DNA of 64,000 nt from positions 434,001 to 498,000 of the forward strand of contig CAWIZO010000010.1 of assembly GCA_963840665.1 (NCBI GenBank), read 5' to 3'. How positions within the stretch are numbered: position 1 is the first letter of the stretch; the number at the start of each line of letters is the position of its first letter. The position numbers were made by a program, and so were the translations under genes. Source of the DNA: DATFTE01 sp963840665. Its GTDB lineage: Bacteria > Acidobacteriota > Terriglobia > Terriglobales > Acidobacteriaceae. Of this stretch, positions 25,440 to 34,065 are shown piece after piece. Under the pieces are notes generated by a model. That model did no database searches. It saw only the letters and a program-made list of their open reading frames with translations, and was not told where the DNA came from.

Positions 25440-25659
25440 GCAAAATCCAGCCTGCTCCGGTTCAAAAATCTGGAAACGCCAGTGGCCTTCTACGATCGAG
25501 ACCGCGGCGCGAATGACACGAGCCGAAGGAAGATACTAGCACAGCGAAAAAGGCGTGGCGGCGCGCTCCTTGTTGTGTTTCGGCCAGCAGTGCGATGCGG
25601 GAAATGCGAGGTAAGTTGGACGGCAGAACTGAATAGCGTCGAGGCTGTGTGAACGCTCT

Positions 25660-25953
25660 CTAGGCGGCGTCGTTGGTATCTTCGATCTTGATCCGCAAAG
25701 ACTTCAGGAACTTGAGGTCCTGGTCGCTGATCTTGAATTCAGGATTGCTGGTCAACGTGGTCACCAAGGACGTCTTGTCAGCGGATTTTTCTCCCGGCTT
25801 GCTGACGCCGATGGTGGCTTCCAGCACCAGAAAGATGTCGTACCCACCCTCTTTGATCTTCGACACCACTTCGGCGATCTGATCGGAGTCGGCCAGGGAT
25901 TCGTTGATGGCTTCGCCCAATTCCTTCATCAACTGCTTCAAATGCTGATCCAA
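25660..25953 (-). CDS. Hypothetical helical protein
   Basis: This ~97-residue soluble protein begins LDQHLKQLMKELGEAINE and contains ISKIKEGGYD-like and DQDLKFLKSLRI segments. It is charged and predicted helical at both ends. No family is recognised. The TTG at 25953 is preceded by a GAGGAACGGGGG purine stretch; ATG at 25929 or an upstream start at 25989 are alternatives. The 220 bases upstream of glgC (25440-25659) hold nothing recognisable. Confidence 0.55.
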   Translation of the reverse strand: MDQHLKQLMKELGEAINESLADSDQIAEVVSKIKEGGYDIFLVLEATIGVSKPGEKSADKTSLVTTLTSNPEFKISDQDLKFLKSLRIKIEDTNDAA

Positions 25954-26100
25954 GTGGCCCCCGTTCCTCGATCTCTGGCAGGCGGCCATTTTGGAAAGCC
26001 GCCTTCAAACTTTAGATGCGGTCACTCGTCACAAAGACTTGTGACGTTTTTCCTCGCGCTGAGGGTATTGTAACGCCGAAGATTGATAAAATCGACGGCG

Positions 26101-26436
26101 ATGGCGAACGTGGAAGCCAAAGCCCGCAAGCTGGGAATGATGGCGCGGATTGCCGCCCGGCAAGCGGGGAAGAGCCGCGGTTTTGGCGCTGTAAGCCGCG
26201 CCTGGCGGGCGACCTCGTCGCATATGGGGCGAGTCCTCGGCCAGCTCTGGCTTGAGGTCACTGGCTTTGTTTTCCTCAGTTTAGCGGGGATTGGAGCTCT
26301 TGCCTTCGTGCGCGAGTATCTCCGGCACCAGGAGGGCAAGGCGCCTTCGAGCCGGGTGGTGCTCGCGGCCGGCTTTACTTTGTTGTTTGGCTGGTTCGGG
26401 CTTAGCTCGTTCTGGCGAGTGCGGAAGAAGAAATAG
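26101..26436 (+). CDS. Small membrane protein
   Basis: This 111-residue protein has a basic N-terminal half and two hydrophobic segments (WLEVTGFVFLSLAGIGALAF at ~51-70 and VVLAAGFTLLFGWFGLSSFW at ~86-105), ending in RVRKKK. Basic residues flank both helices. The start ATG at 26101 is chosen because upstream in-frame codons lack a ribosome-binding site. It may be co-transcribed with the mutase gene 39 bases downstream. No family is recognised. Confidence 0.6.
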   Translation: MANVEAKARKLGMMARIAARQAGKSRGFGAVSRAWRATSSHMGRVLGQLWLEVTGFVFLSLAGIGALAFVREYLRHQEGKAPSSRVVLAAGFTLLFGWFGLSSFWRVRKKK

Positions 26437-26475
26437 CCTTTCCTCGCTCAGGCCCCGTGAATCGAGGTTTCATTC

Positions 26476-28096
26476 ATGCCCGATAAAGTTCGAACCGTTG
26501 CGCCGCCTCCCACCGACGAAAAACAGACTTCTTCCCACATCGTGGTCCGGCCGCTCTATACCCCCATCGACCTTGAGGGTTCGGATTACGACGAAAAGAT
26601 CGGATACCCGGGGACATATCCCTTTACTCGCGGCGTGCAGCCCACCATGTACCGTGGCCGCCTCTGGACCATGCGCCAGTACGCCGGTATGGGCGACGCG
26701 GAGGAATCGAACAAGCGGTACAAATATTTGCTCGCCAATGGAACCACAGGACTTTCGGTGGCGTTCGATCTGCCGACGCAGATCGGCCTCGATTCCGATA
26801 GCCCACTTGCGATGGGGGAAGTGGGCAAAGTCGGCGTCGCGATCGATTCGATCGAAGACATGCAGCGGCTGTTTGATGGTATCGAGCTGACCAAGATCTC
26901 GACCTCGATGACGATCAATGCGACGGCTTCGATCCTGCTGGCGCTGTATGTCGCCGTTGCCAAGCGCCAGGGCGGAGATGTCCGCAAGCTTTCCGGCACG
27001 GTGCAGAATGATGTCTTGAAGGAATACATCGCGCGCGGGACTTATATCTACCCACCGCACCAGGCGATGGAAGTCATCACCGACATGTTTGCCTGGGCGA
27101 ATGACCATGTGCCCGACTGGAATACGATTTCAATCTCGGGCTATCACATGCGCGAGGCGGGCTCGACGGCGGTGCAGGAGGTCGCATTCACGTTGGGCAA
27201 TGGCATCGCCTATGTGCAGGCCGCGATCGATGCAGGGCTGGATGTCGATAAGTTCGCGCCGCGGTTGTCGTTCTTTTTCAACGCGCACAGCAATTTTCTC
27301 GAAGAAGTCGCGAAGTTCCGCGCCGCGCGGCGCATGTGGGCCGCGCATCATGCGCGATCACTTTAAGGCCAAGAATCCCAAGTCGTGGATGCTGCGTTTC
27401 CACACTCAGACCGCAGGCTCGACGCTGACGGCACAGCAACCGGAAAACAACATCGTGCGCACCGCGATTCAGGCGCTCGCCGCGGTGATGGGCGGAACGC
27501 AGTCACTGCACACAAATTCCTACGACGAAGCGCTGGCTCTTCCCACCGAGCAGTCGGCGCGCATCGCGCTGCGCACCCAGCAGATCATCGCCTTCGAGTC
27601 AGGCGCGCCGCAGACCATCGATCCGCTGGCCGGTTCGTATTACGTCGAGTCGCTCACCAACGAGATTGAAAAACAGGCGCAAGCGTATCTTGAAAAAATC
27701 GAGGCCCTCGGCGGAATGCTGAAGGCTATCGAGCGCGGATTCGTGCAGCAGGAAATCCAGAACGCCGCCTATGAATACCAGCAGCAGGTCGATCGGCTGG
27801 AGGCCGTGGTGGTGGGCGTAAACCGCTTCACCGTCGATCAGGAGCACGCGGTTCCCATCCAACGCATCGACGAAAATCTGGAGCGCAAGCAGGTGGAGCG
27901 TCTGCGCGCCCTGCGCCCGCGCCGCGATCCCGGCCCCTGGAAAGACGCGCTGAAGCAAGTGGAAGAAGCCGCGCGCCAGGGATCGAATGTCATGCCGCAC
28001 ATCGTCGGCGCTGTCGATGCCTACGCCACCGTCGGAGAAATCTCCGACACCATGCGAAAGGTGTTTGGAGAGTACAAGGAAGCGGTGGTGATCTGA
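26476..28096 (+). CDS. Methylmalonyl-CoA mutase large (catalytic) subunit, frameshifted
   Basis: This is the TIM-barrel catalytic part of a methylmalonyl-CoA mutase, interconverting methylmalonyl-CoA and succinyl-CoA. Diagnostic motifs are RGVQPTMYRGRLWTMRQYAG, GLSVAFDLPTQIGLDSD, SGYHMREAGSTAVQE, and RFHTQTAGSTLTAQQPENN. Translation breaks at ~27342: GGGCCGCGC contains one base too many, and removing it restores WARIMRDHF. The corrected protein is ~540 residues. It has no B12-binding domain, so it should pair with a separate small subunit, which is not in this window. Confidence 0.88.
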
Positions 28097-28134
28097 GGGC
28101 GGACGTCGGACGTCAGACCTTGGACCTCAGCCCC
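28097..28134 (+). repeat. GGACGTC heptamer array
   Basis: Units GGACGTC, GGACGTC, AGACCTT, GGACCTC and AGCCCC follow the mutase stop codon. It is the same family as 10880-10923. Confidence 0.75.
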
Positions 28135-28150
28135 TGTCTTCTGATTCAGC

Positions 28151-29380
28151 CTATTGCCTCAATGAGACTGCGATGCGCGTGCGGACTGGCACTGGCCTGT
28201 CGTTCTTGAATGCGGGAATGAATTTCCATCCCGTAGCCGCCTGAAGTAGGCTTGGATCCAGTTCCTTTACTTTGTCGGTGGACTCGACGGAACGAATCTT
28301 TCCCGCCGAATCGACCACCGATTCTAGGTTTACCTCCGGTTGGGAGATGCCATGGCTAGGCGTCACCGTTAAAGCGGGTCGCTGCATCAGGATCGGTTCT
28401 GGTGGTAAGACATCCGGCAGGCGACCGCCGAACTGCGCGACAGAATCGAAGATCATCGCGTTCTTCTGGCGGCCCGAGCGAACCCTTTTGGATACGCCAG
28501 AAATCTGAGTGCTCATGCCATGGGATCGAGCGGCTGCGATCGCCGCACGGATTTTCTCAGTGTCAGAATCCGGCCAAGTCTCATTCAGGAAGCGCCATGC
28601 TTCTTCTTCACGTCCGCTATAGAGATAGCACCAGGTAATCTCGATTACTTTCGCCTTCAAAGCCCTCAGGCGAATCCGTGATTCTGGCCCGTTGGAACGC
28701 ATTGTGCCGTCAGCATTCTTGAACTTTCGTAGTCCTTCGGGATCAAGTTGCCTCTGAAGCGATCTGATTCGAACATCGAAAAAGGCCTGAAACTCAGAGC
28801 CGACGTCAAGCAGTTCGCCGTGTGCGAAGCGCAAAATGATCGTTGGGGGAGCGTCGAAATCACTCGGCGCGAGATCCTCAATCCCGTCCGATGCATGAAC
28901 GTCCCCGGTCCATATCTCCACGTGCGAGTCGAGATCCGTGTCCTCAGCGCTGAAGAAGCTGCCACCGGTGATCGTACGAAGGAGTCTGGGAGGGTCGCTG
29001 AGCGAATAGATCAAATAGTCCATGCAACAGTCGTCGGGTGACTTCTTCACTTGGAAGGCGGCGACTGGAGCGCCCAATCCAAGATCTACACCAAATGCAT
29101 CGAGATCCAATTGCGAACTTCCAGCCGATACCGTCTGTGTGTGCTTGCCCCAACTTAGAGTTGCCTCGCAGGACCGCGTCGAGAGATCGCCAGTAGTCGA
29201 CGGTCCCACGTGAATGGCTACTCCGGTTCGAAACTGAGTCTGAAAGCTTCCGTTTCCCTCGCTACATAGAACGAAATGTTCTTCGGCGTGGCATCGAGAA
29301 GTGAGCAGCGCGAGAAGAAAAAGTGTAAGGGCGGCTGCTCCCTGCAGTTTCAACCAACCCGAGGTTAGGAGGGCTACCAT
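28151..29380 (-). CDS. Secreted protein with C-terminal TonB-like domain
   Basis: The product is ~409 residues from an ATG at 29380, giving a signal peptide (VALLTSGWLKLQGAAALTLF, then ALLTSRCHAEE). The frame is open to a TTG at 29467, but that would place the hydrophobic core too far in. The central part is unrecognised. The last ~90 residues (VDSAGKIRSVESTDKV, LLQAATGWKFIPAFK) match the TonB C-terminal fold that many Acidobacteriota proteins carry as a stand-alone module. A periplasmic location is inferred. Confidence 0.65.
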   Translation of the reverse strand: MVALLTSGWLKLQGAAALTLFLLALLTSRCHAEEHFVLCSEGNGSFQTQFRTGVAIHVGPSTTGDLSTRSCEATLSWGKHTQTVSAGSSQLDLDAFGVDLGLGAPVAAFQVKKSPDDCCMDYLIYSLSDPPRLLRTITGGSFFSAEDTDLDSHVEIWTGDVHASDGIEDLAPSDFDAPPTIILRFAHGELLDVGSEFQAFFDVRIRSLQRQLDPEGLRKFKNADGTMRSNGPESRIRLRALKAKVIEITWCYLYSGREEEAWRFLNETWPDSDTEKIRAAIAAARSHGMSTQISGVSKRVRSGRQKNAMIFDSVAQFGGRLPDVLPPEPILMQRPALTVTPSHGISQPEVNLESVVDSAGKIRSVESTDKVKELDPSLLQAATGWKFIPAFKNDRPVPVRTRIAVSLRQ

Positions 29381-29617
29381 GACGGTCGGAGCCACTATAT
29401 CCACTCGCGTCGAATTCTGCTGGGACGCACGATAGCCAACTCGTTTCAGCTGCTTGTTGCTATCCAATTAGATAGACACCGGCTACCACATTAACGCTCC
29501 AGTTAGCGCCACGAGGCCCGCGAACTGCCTTCCACCCAGAAAATCTTGCACTTAGCCTCGAACTCCCATTCGGCGCGCCGCGTGCTTCTACTCAGTGCGA
29601 CCGCAAAGGAGATTCCC

Positions 29618-30178
29618 ATGAAAATCCCCCTGATCCTCGAGAAAGTTTCGTTCCTCAAAGGTTTGATTGATCCCAACTGGGTCGACGGCGGCCCCGGACA
29701 ACCCGGTCCCATCTTCCGCGTCGCGATGGCTGACTATGTCGTAGCGGAATTGTTGCGCGGCGTAAGCCAGAACGTATCCAGCCAGGAGATCGGCGCGCGC
29801 TTGCTCGCCGTCGGCAAAGATCTGGCCGCTCAGTCTTCCGCCAGCATGGCGGCAAGTTTCGACGATGATGATGACATCTGCCCGCCGTGGTACTGGAACG
29901 GTCCGGTCCCGCACGGCGGATTGAATTTTCAATCGCTCGTCGAGCCCGACCCGCATCCGTGGCTGCAACACCTGACGCCGGCGATGAACGATGTGTTGCT
30001 GGCCAATGCTCTGCGGCAACTGGCCTCGCTCACTACCAGCACGAAGGCCAGCGGAGCCATCAAGGAACTCGGTGAATCCCTGATGAAGGGCGCAAGCAGC
30101 CGTTTGTACGACGAGTATTGCGGAACCCCGGTCAAGCCAAGAATTCCGTCGCCCAGACCCACCACAAGAGCGGCGTAG
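29618..30178 (+). CDS. Hypothetical protein
   Basis: This 186-residue soluble protein starts MKIPLILEKVSFLKGLIDP after a strong AAGGAG ribosome-binding site, which decides against the in-frame ATG at 29546. It has an acidic patch (DDDDDICPPWYWNGP) and a Pro/Arg-rich tail. No signal peptide or membrane segment is seen. No family is recognised. A clear terminator follows at 30204. Confidence 0.7.
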   Translation: MKIPLILEKVSFLKGLIDPNWVDGGPGQPGPIFRVAMADYVVAELLRGVSQNVSSQEIGARLLAVGKDLAAQSSASMAASFDDDDDICPPWYWNGPVPHGGLNFQSLVEPDPHPWLQHLTPAMNDVLLANALRQLASLTTSTKASGAIKELGESLMKGASSRLYDEYCGTPVKPRIPSPRPTTRAA

Positions 30179-30203
30179 TTGCTCCATCCTCGCTGTGGTT
30201 CTT

Positions 30204-30234
30204 GCCCACGGATAAGCGCCGTGGGCGTTTTTTT
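30204..30234 (+). terminator. Rho-independent terminator
   Basis: A perfect 8-bp stem, GCCCACGG (30204-30211) and CCGTGGGC (30219-30226), with a 7-base loop is followed by G and TTTTTTT (30228-30234). It ends the 29618-30178 transcript. Confidence 0.9.
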
Positions 30235-30257
30235 GGCGCCGCCCGTAATTAATCAAG

Positions 30258-30350
30258 ACGTCATCCCGAAGCGAAGCGAGGGATCTGGCGTGCACGCAGA
30301 CAATGCCGTTTCAGCAAGATCCTTCGCCCTCTCGGATTAAGGATGACGTC
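30258..30350 (+). repeat. Two adjacent REP-like elements
   Basis: GACGTCATCCCGAAGCGAAG followed by CGAGGGATCTGGCGT (30258-30293) is the inverse orientation of the intact copy at 20452. A second, diverged unit, AGATCCTTCGCCCTCTCGG ... AGGATGACGTC (30317-30350), follows. The pair resembles a bipartite REP cluster. Confidence 0.75.
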
Positions 30351-30367
30351 AAAATTATGAGGAGAGA

Positions 30368-30550
30368 TCAGGCTTCGTCTGAGGGTTTGTAGTCGCAGGC
30401 TTCGCGGCAGGGCGGACAGTAGTAAAGGCCATCCTGGCAAAGGCGAATGCCGATCTGTCCCTGACAGAACGCGCAGTACTTTTCGCATTCGCACTTGTCC
30501 TCAGGCATCTCGCACTGCATGCAGCTGTATTTCTTGGTCGCGGTGGCCAT
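30368..30550 (-). CDS. Small cysteine-rich zinc-ribbon-like protein
   Basis: This 60-residue protein has ten cysteines: 10, 13, 20, 22, 26, 29, 38, 45, 48 and 52. They are arranged as CxxC-type pairs (CMQC, CAFC, CPPC). That is enough for two or more zinc sites. It starts MATATKKYSC. It is divergently placed from gcvT. No family name is recognised; a zinc-binding adaptor is the simplest reading. Confidence 0.7.
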   Translation of the reverse strand: MATATKKYSCMQCEMPEDKCECEKYCAFCQGQIGIRLCQDGLYYCPPCREACDYKPSDEA

Positions 30551-30645
30551 AAGCGAAATGTAACGCCGGGACGGGATGAGGGAAAGTGCCGTTGGTAACT
30601 CTCGCGATCACCGATGCTGAATCGGACGCCGCGTGGCCTTGCCCG

Positions 30646-30675
30646 GCGACCGGCCACCCGCCACCTGCGACCGGT
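30646..30675 (+). repeat. CGACCGG heptamer array
   Basis: Units CGACCGG, CCACCCG, CCACCTG and CGACCGG form a short array of the CGACCTG family in the leader region of gcvT. Confidence 0.7.
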
Positions 30676-30755
30676 TGATGCCTCCACCGTCACCATGTTA
30701 GGGTTAACAGTTTCACTATCCCGGCAGCCCAGCCACTGCTTCCACCGAGGACCCT

Positions 30756-31889
30756 TTGCCCGCTGTTGATACCGTCCGTAAGACCGCGCTGAACGCTGTC
30801 CATCGCCATATGGGCGCCAAGATGGTTGACTTCAACGGATGGGATATGCCCGTCGAATATCCTTCGTCGGGCGGCATCATCGCCGAGCACAACGCGGTGC
30901 GCACTGGCGTCGGCATCTTTGATGTCAGTCACATGGGAGACATCCGGCTGGCTGGGCCCGGCGCGCTGGCGGCCGTACAGCACATTTCGATGAACGATGC
31001 CTCGAAGCTGGCGATCGGACAGGCGCAATATTCGGCGCTGCTCTATCCGCAAGGAACGTTTGTGGATGACGTGATCGTCCACCGCCTCGGGGAACAGGAA
31101 TATCTTCTCGTGATCAACGCTGGCACCCGCGAAAAAGATTTCAACTGGGTGCGCGACAACACGCGAGGATTCGATTGCAAGGTCGAGAATCTTTCCGACG
31201 ACTTCACCCAGATCGCCATCCAGGGTCCAAAGGGTGTCAATCTGCTGCAGAAGTTGACCGACGCCGATCTATCGACAGTGAAGTTTTATTGGGTAACTCG
31301 CGGCACGGTCTGCGGACTGAAAAACACTCTGATCGCCCGCACCGGATACACCGCCGAAGACGGATTTGAAATCTACATTCCCTCCGACGAAGCGACCAGC
31401 GCGAGGGTCTGGAACGAAGTACTTGCTGCCGGCAAGGAATTCGGCGTCGTTGCTTGCGGCCTTGGCTCGCGTAACACACTTCGCCTCGAGGGCAAGCTGC
31501 CTCTGTACGGCCACGAAATTTCCGACACCATCAATGTCTGGGAGGCCGGGCTCGACCGCTTCTGCAAGATGGACAAGCCAGAATTCATCGGACGCGAAGC
31601 CCTTGAAAAAGCGAAAGCCGCCGGATTGAAGCGCACGCTCGTCGGGCTTGAGATGGTAGACCGTGGCATCGCCCGTGACGGATACAAGGTGCAAGACGCC
31701 AATGGACGCGAGATTGGCTACGTCACCAGCGGATCCTACAGCCCTTATATTAAGAAGAACATCGCCTTGGCCTACGTTCCGCCCGAGTTCGCGAACATCG
31801 GGACGGAAGTAAAGGTTGAGATTCGCGGACAGGGCGTGAAAGCCCAGGTTGTACCGACGCCGTTTTACAAGCGTCCGAAAAAGAGCTAA
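30756..31889 (+). CDS. gcvT: Glycine cleavage system T protein (aminomethyltransferase)
   Basis: GcvT releases ammonia from the H-protein-bound aminomethyl group and forms methylene-tetrahydrofolate. The 377-residue product shows GGWDMPV-like NGWDMPVEY, FDVSHMGDI, ARTGYTAEDGFEIY, GLGSRNTLRLEGKLPLYGHE and a C-terminal VTSGSYSP-KKNIALAYV segment. The start is a TTG at 30756 with a GAGG four bases upstream. It heads a run of same-strand genes for the whole glycine decarboxylase except the shared dihydrolipoyl dehydrogenase. No glycine riboswitch is evident in the leader. Confidence 0.95.
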   Translation: MPAVDTVRKTALNAVHRHMGAKMVDFNGWDMPVEYPSSGGIIAEHNAVRTGVGIFDVSHMGDIRLAGPGALAAVQHISMNDASKLAIGQAQYSALLYPQGTFVDDVIVHRLGEQEYLLVINAGTREKDFNWVRDNTRGFDCKVENLSDDFTQIAIQGPKGVNLLQKLTDADLSTVKFYWVTRGTVCGLKNTLIARTGYTAEDGFEIYIPSDEATSARVWNEVLAAGKEFGVVACGLGSRNTLRLEGKLPLYGHEISDTINVWEAGLDRFCKMDKPEFIGREALEKAKAAGLKRTLVGLEMVDRGIARDGYKVQDANGREIGYVTSGSYSPYIKKNIALAYVPPEFANIGTEVKVEIRGQGVKAQVVPTPFYKRPKKS

Positions 31890-31900
31890 CGCAGAGCGTT

Positions 31901-31932
31901 AGAGCTAAAGCCAAGAGCCAGGAGCTAAAAGC
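31901..31932 (+). repeat. AGCYAAR heptamer array
   Basis: Degenerate units AGAGCTA, AAGCCAA, GAGCCAG, GAGCTAA and AAGCG lie between gcvT and gcvH and end four bases before the gcvH start codon. Confidence 0.65.
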
Positions 31933-31936
31933 GATC

Positions 31937-32326
31937 ATGTCTTTTCCCGCCGACTACAAGTACACCAAAGAGCACGAGTGGATTAAAGCTGACGGCAAAA
32001 CCGCCACGGTCGGCATTACGACCTACGCGCAGGATTCTCTGGGCGACATCGTCTTCGTCGAATTACCAAAGGTAGGTGCAGAGATCACTGCAGGCAAGAC
32101 CTTCGGCACGGTAGAGTCGGTGAAGGCTGTGTCGGATCTTTTCGCCCCCGCTAGCGGCACTGTGACCGAAGTCAACGGAGAGCTGGCGACGGCTCCGGAG
32201 ATGATCAATAAAGACGCCCACAGCGCCTGGCTATTGAAGATGACGCTGAAAGATCCGAACGAACTGAACGGCTTGCTCTCTGCCGCGGACTACGAAAAGT
32301 TTGTTGCGGAAGAGGGCGGACACTAA
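31937..32326 (+). CDS. gcvH: Glycine cleavage system H protein
   Basis: The H protein carries the lipoyl arm shuttling between the P, T and L proteins. The 129-residue product has family length and the lipoylation motif GTVESVKAVSDLFAP with Lys63. It begins MSFPADYKYTKEHEW. The ribosome-binding region overlaps the end of a heptamer array (GGAGCTAAAAGCGATC). Confidence 0.96.
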   Translation: MSFPADYKYTKEHEWIKADGKTATVGITTYAQDSLGDIVFVELPKVGAEITAGKTFGTVESVKAVSDLFAPASGTVTEVNGELATAPEMINKDAHSAWLLKMTLKDPNELNGLLSAADYEKFVAEEGGH

Positions 32327-32332
32327 AGAATT

Positions 32333-32402
32333 GTTGAATTGCCGATTGTCGATTTTCGATTGAAAACCCTCCCCTAAAAATTGGCAATTGACAATTGAAA
32401 AC
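32333..32402 (+). repeat. Pair of AT-rich heptamer arrays
   Basis: GAATTGC, CGATTGT, CGATTTT, CGATTGA is followed after ~20 bases by AATTGGC, AATTGAC, AATTGAA. The second array is roughly inverse to the first. The pair lies between gcvH and gcvPA. Confidence 0.75.
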
Positions 32403-32448
32403 GCAATTTGAGTCTGATTATGTTGTCACACATCTAACTTAGGTTCTT

Positions 32449-33826
32449 ATGCGCTATTTACCGAAGTCTCCTGCTGATCGCCAGGCTCTGCTCAAGGCCA
32501 TTGGGGCGCGCTCGATTGATGATTTGTTCGCGCCCATTCCTGCCGAATACCGTCTGAACCGCGACCTCAAAATTCCGCGCCAGATGGCGGAGTCGGAAAT
32601 TGTCGACTGGTTCCGCGAGCGCTCGCGCGAAAACGGTGACGGCTATGCCACATTTCTTGGCGCTGGTGCGTATTCGCACTACCGTCCCGTGATCATCGAT
32701 TCCCTGATTTCGCGTGGCGAGTTTCTGACCGCCTACACGCCTTATCAGGCCGAGATTTCGCAGGGTACTCTGCAATCCATTTTCGAATTTCAGACGATGA
32801 TTTGCGAACTCACGGGGATGGAAGTGGCGAACGCTTCCATGTACGACGGTTCGACCGGAGCCGCCGAAGCTGTGATGATGGCCGCGCGGTTGACCGGGCG
32901 CCGCTCGGTGACCATCGCCCGAAGCGTGCATCCGGAATATCGCGAAGTATTGCAAACCTACGCGTGGCATCAGGGTATGCCGTTGAGCATCGCACCCTTC
33001 GGAAAAGACGGCCGCGTCGACTTGAAAGCGCTCGAGCAGTCGATCACCCAAGACACCGCCTGCGTGCTCATTCAGTCTCCCAACTTCTTCGGTACGATTG
33101 AAGACGTCGATGCCATCGCTGAGATCGCCCACAAGCACGGAGCCATGCTGGTGGTCTCGATCGCTGAAGCAGTGTCGCTTGGGATCGTTGAGCCTCCGCG
33201 CAAGGCCGACATCATCGCCATGGAAGCGCAGTCGTTCGGCGTGCCTCTCGGCTTTGGAGGCCCTTACTGCGGTGTCATCGCCACGCGCGAACAGTTCGTT
33301 CGCCAGATGCCAGGACGCCTTGTCGGCCAAACCACGGACCGCAACGGCAAGCGCGGATTCGTTCTGACGCTAGCCACCCGCGAGCAACACATCCGCCGCG
33401 AGAAAGCCACGTCGAACATCTGCACCAATCAGGCACTGGTCGCGTTGATGGTCAACATCTTCATGACCATTTACGGCAAGGTCGGATTGAAGGAGCTGGC
33501 GAAACAGAACCTTGCGAAAGCCGCCTACGCGCCAACAACAGTTCAGCAAGCACGCAAAGATTCTGTTTCCCGGCGCGCCCAGGTTCAATGAGTTTGTGGT
33601 TGAGACGACCGAAGATCCCTACGCGATCAACAGCCGCATCCTTGGACACAAGATCGTCGGCGGTCTTCCGCTCAAAAAGTTCTATCCCGAGCTAGGGAAC
33701 GCTGCTTTGTGGTGCTGTACGGAACTGACCACGCGAACAGCAATCGACACAGCGGTCGGTTTTGTCGCTGACAGCGAACGCTCGGTGAAATCCGCTAAAG
33801 AAGAAGTGGAAGAAATCGCTCGCTAG
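32449..33826 (+). CDS. gcvPA: Glycine dehydrogenase subunit 1 (P protein, alpha), frameshifted
   Basis: GcvPA and GcvPB form the PLP-dependent glycine decarboxylase in bacteria with a split P protein. The product starts MRYLPKSPADRQALL. It has FLGAGAYSHYRPVI, TPYQAEISQGTLQSIFEFQ and ANASMYDGSTGAAEA. The first frame runs to ~33530. The remainder (QFSKHAKILFPGAPRFNEFV ... EEVEEIAR) is in another frame ending at 33826. One missing base in TACGCGCC explains the break. The corrected length, ~458 residues, is normal. Confidence 0.9.
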
Positions 33827-33833
33827 CTAACGC

Positions 33834-34065
33834 ATGTTTTTTCAAGGAATACGTTACGACAACACCCCGGATTTACTGCGAGACGTGTCTAGGCGACGGC
33901 AAGTGCAGAAGTTGCAATGGGTCAGGAGTCAACACGCACTTGCACGAAGCAGAGGCCAAGTGCCAGAGTTGCCAAGGAACGGGGGTTTGCCCGACTTGCC
34001 AGGGAACTGGCCAGGCGTATCCACAGGGCCCGGCGATCGAAGATTTAGGTCTCGATAAACTATGA
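33834..34065 (+). CDS. Small CXXCXGXG (DnaJ-type) zinc-finger protein, frameshifted
   Basis: From ~33867 to the stop at 34063-34065 the frame encodes four CXXCXGXG motifs: CETCLGDG, CRSCNGSG, CQSCQGTG and CPTCQGTG. Each pair would bind one zinc, as in the DnaJ central domain. The tail reads AYPQGPAIEDLGLDKL. The only sensible start is the ATG at 33834 (MFFQGIRYDNTP). Joining it to the cysteine region needs one extra C in the run at 33864-33867, like the frameshifts in neighbouring genes. The stop overlaps the gcvPB start by four bases (ATGA). No J domain is present. The product is ~77 residues. Confidence 0.75.

Noticed and set aside
30551..30755. Glycine riboswitch upstream of gcvT
   Set aside because: Glycine riboswitches often precede gcvT, but the conserved GAGAG...CTCTCAGG-type elements are not found in this leader.
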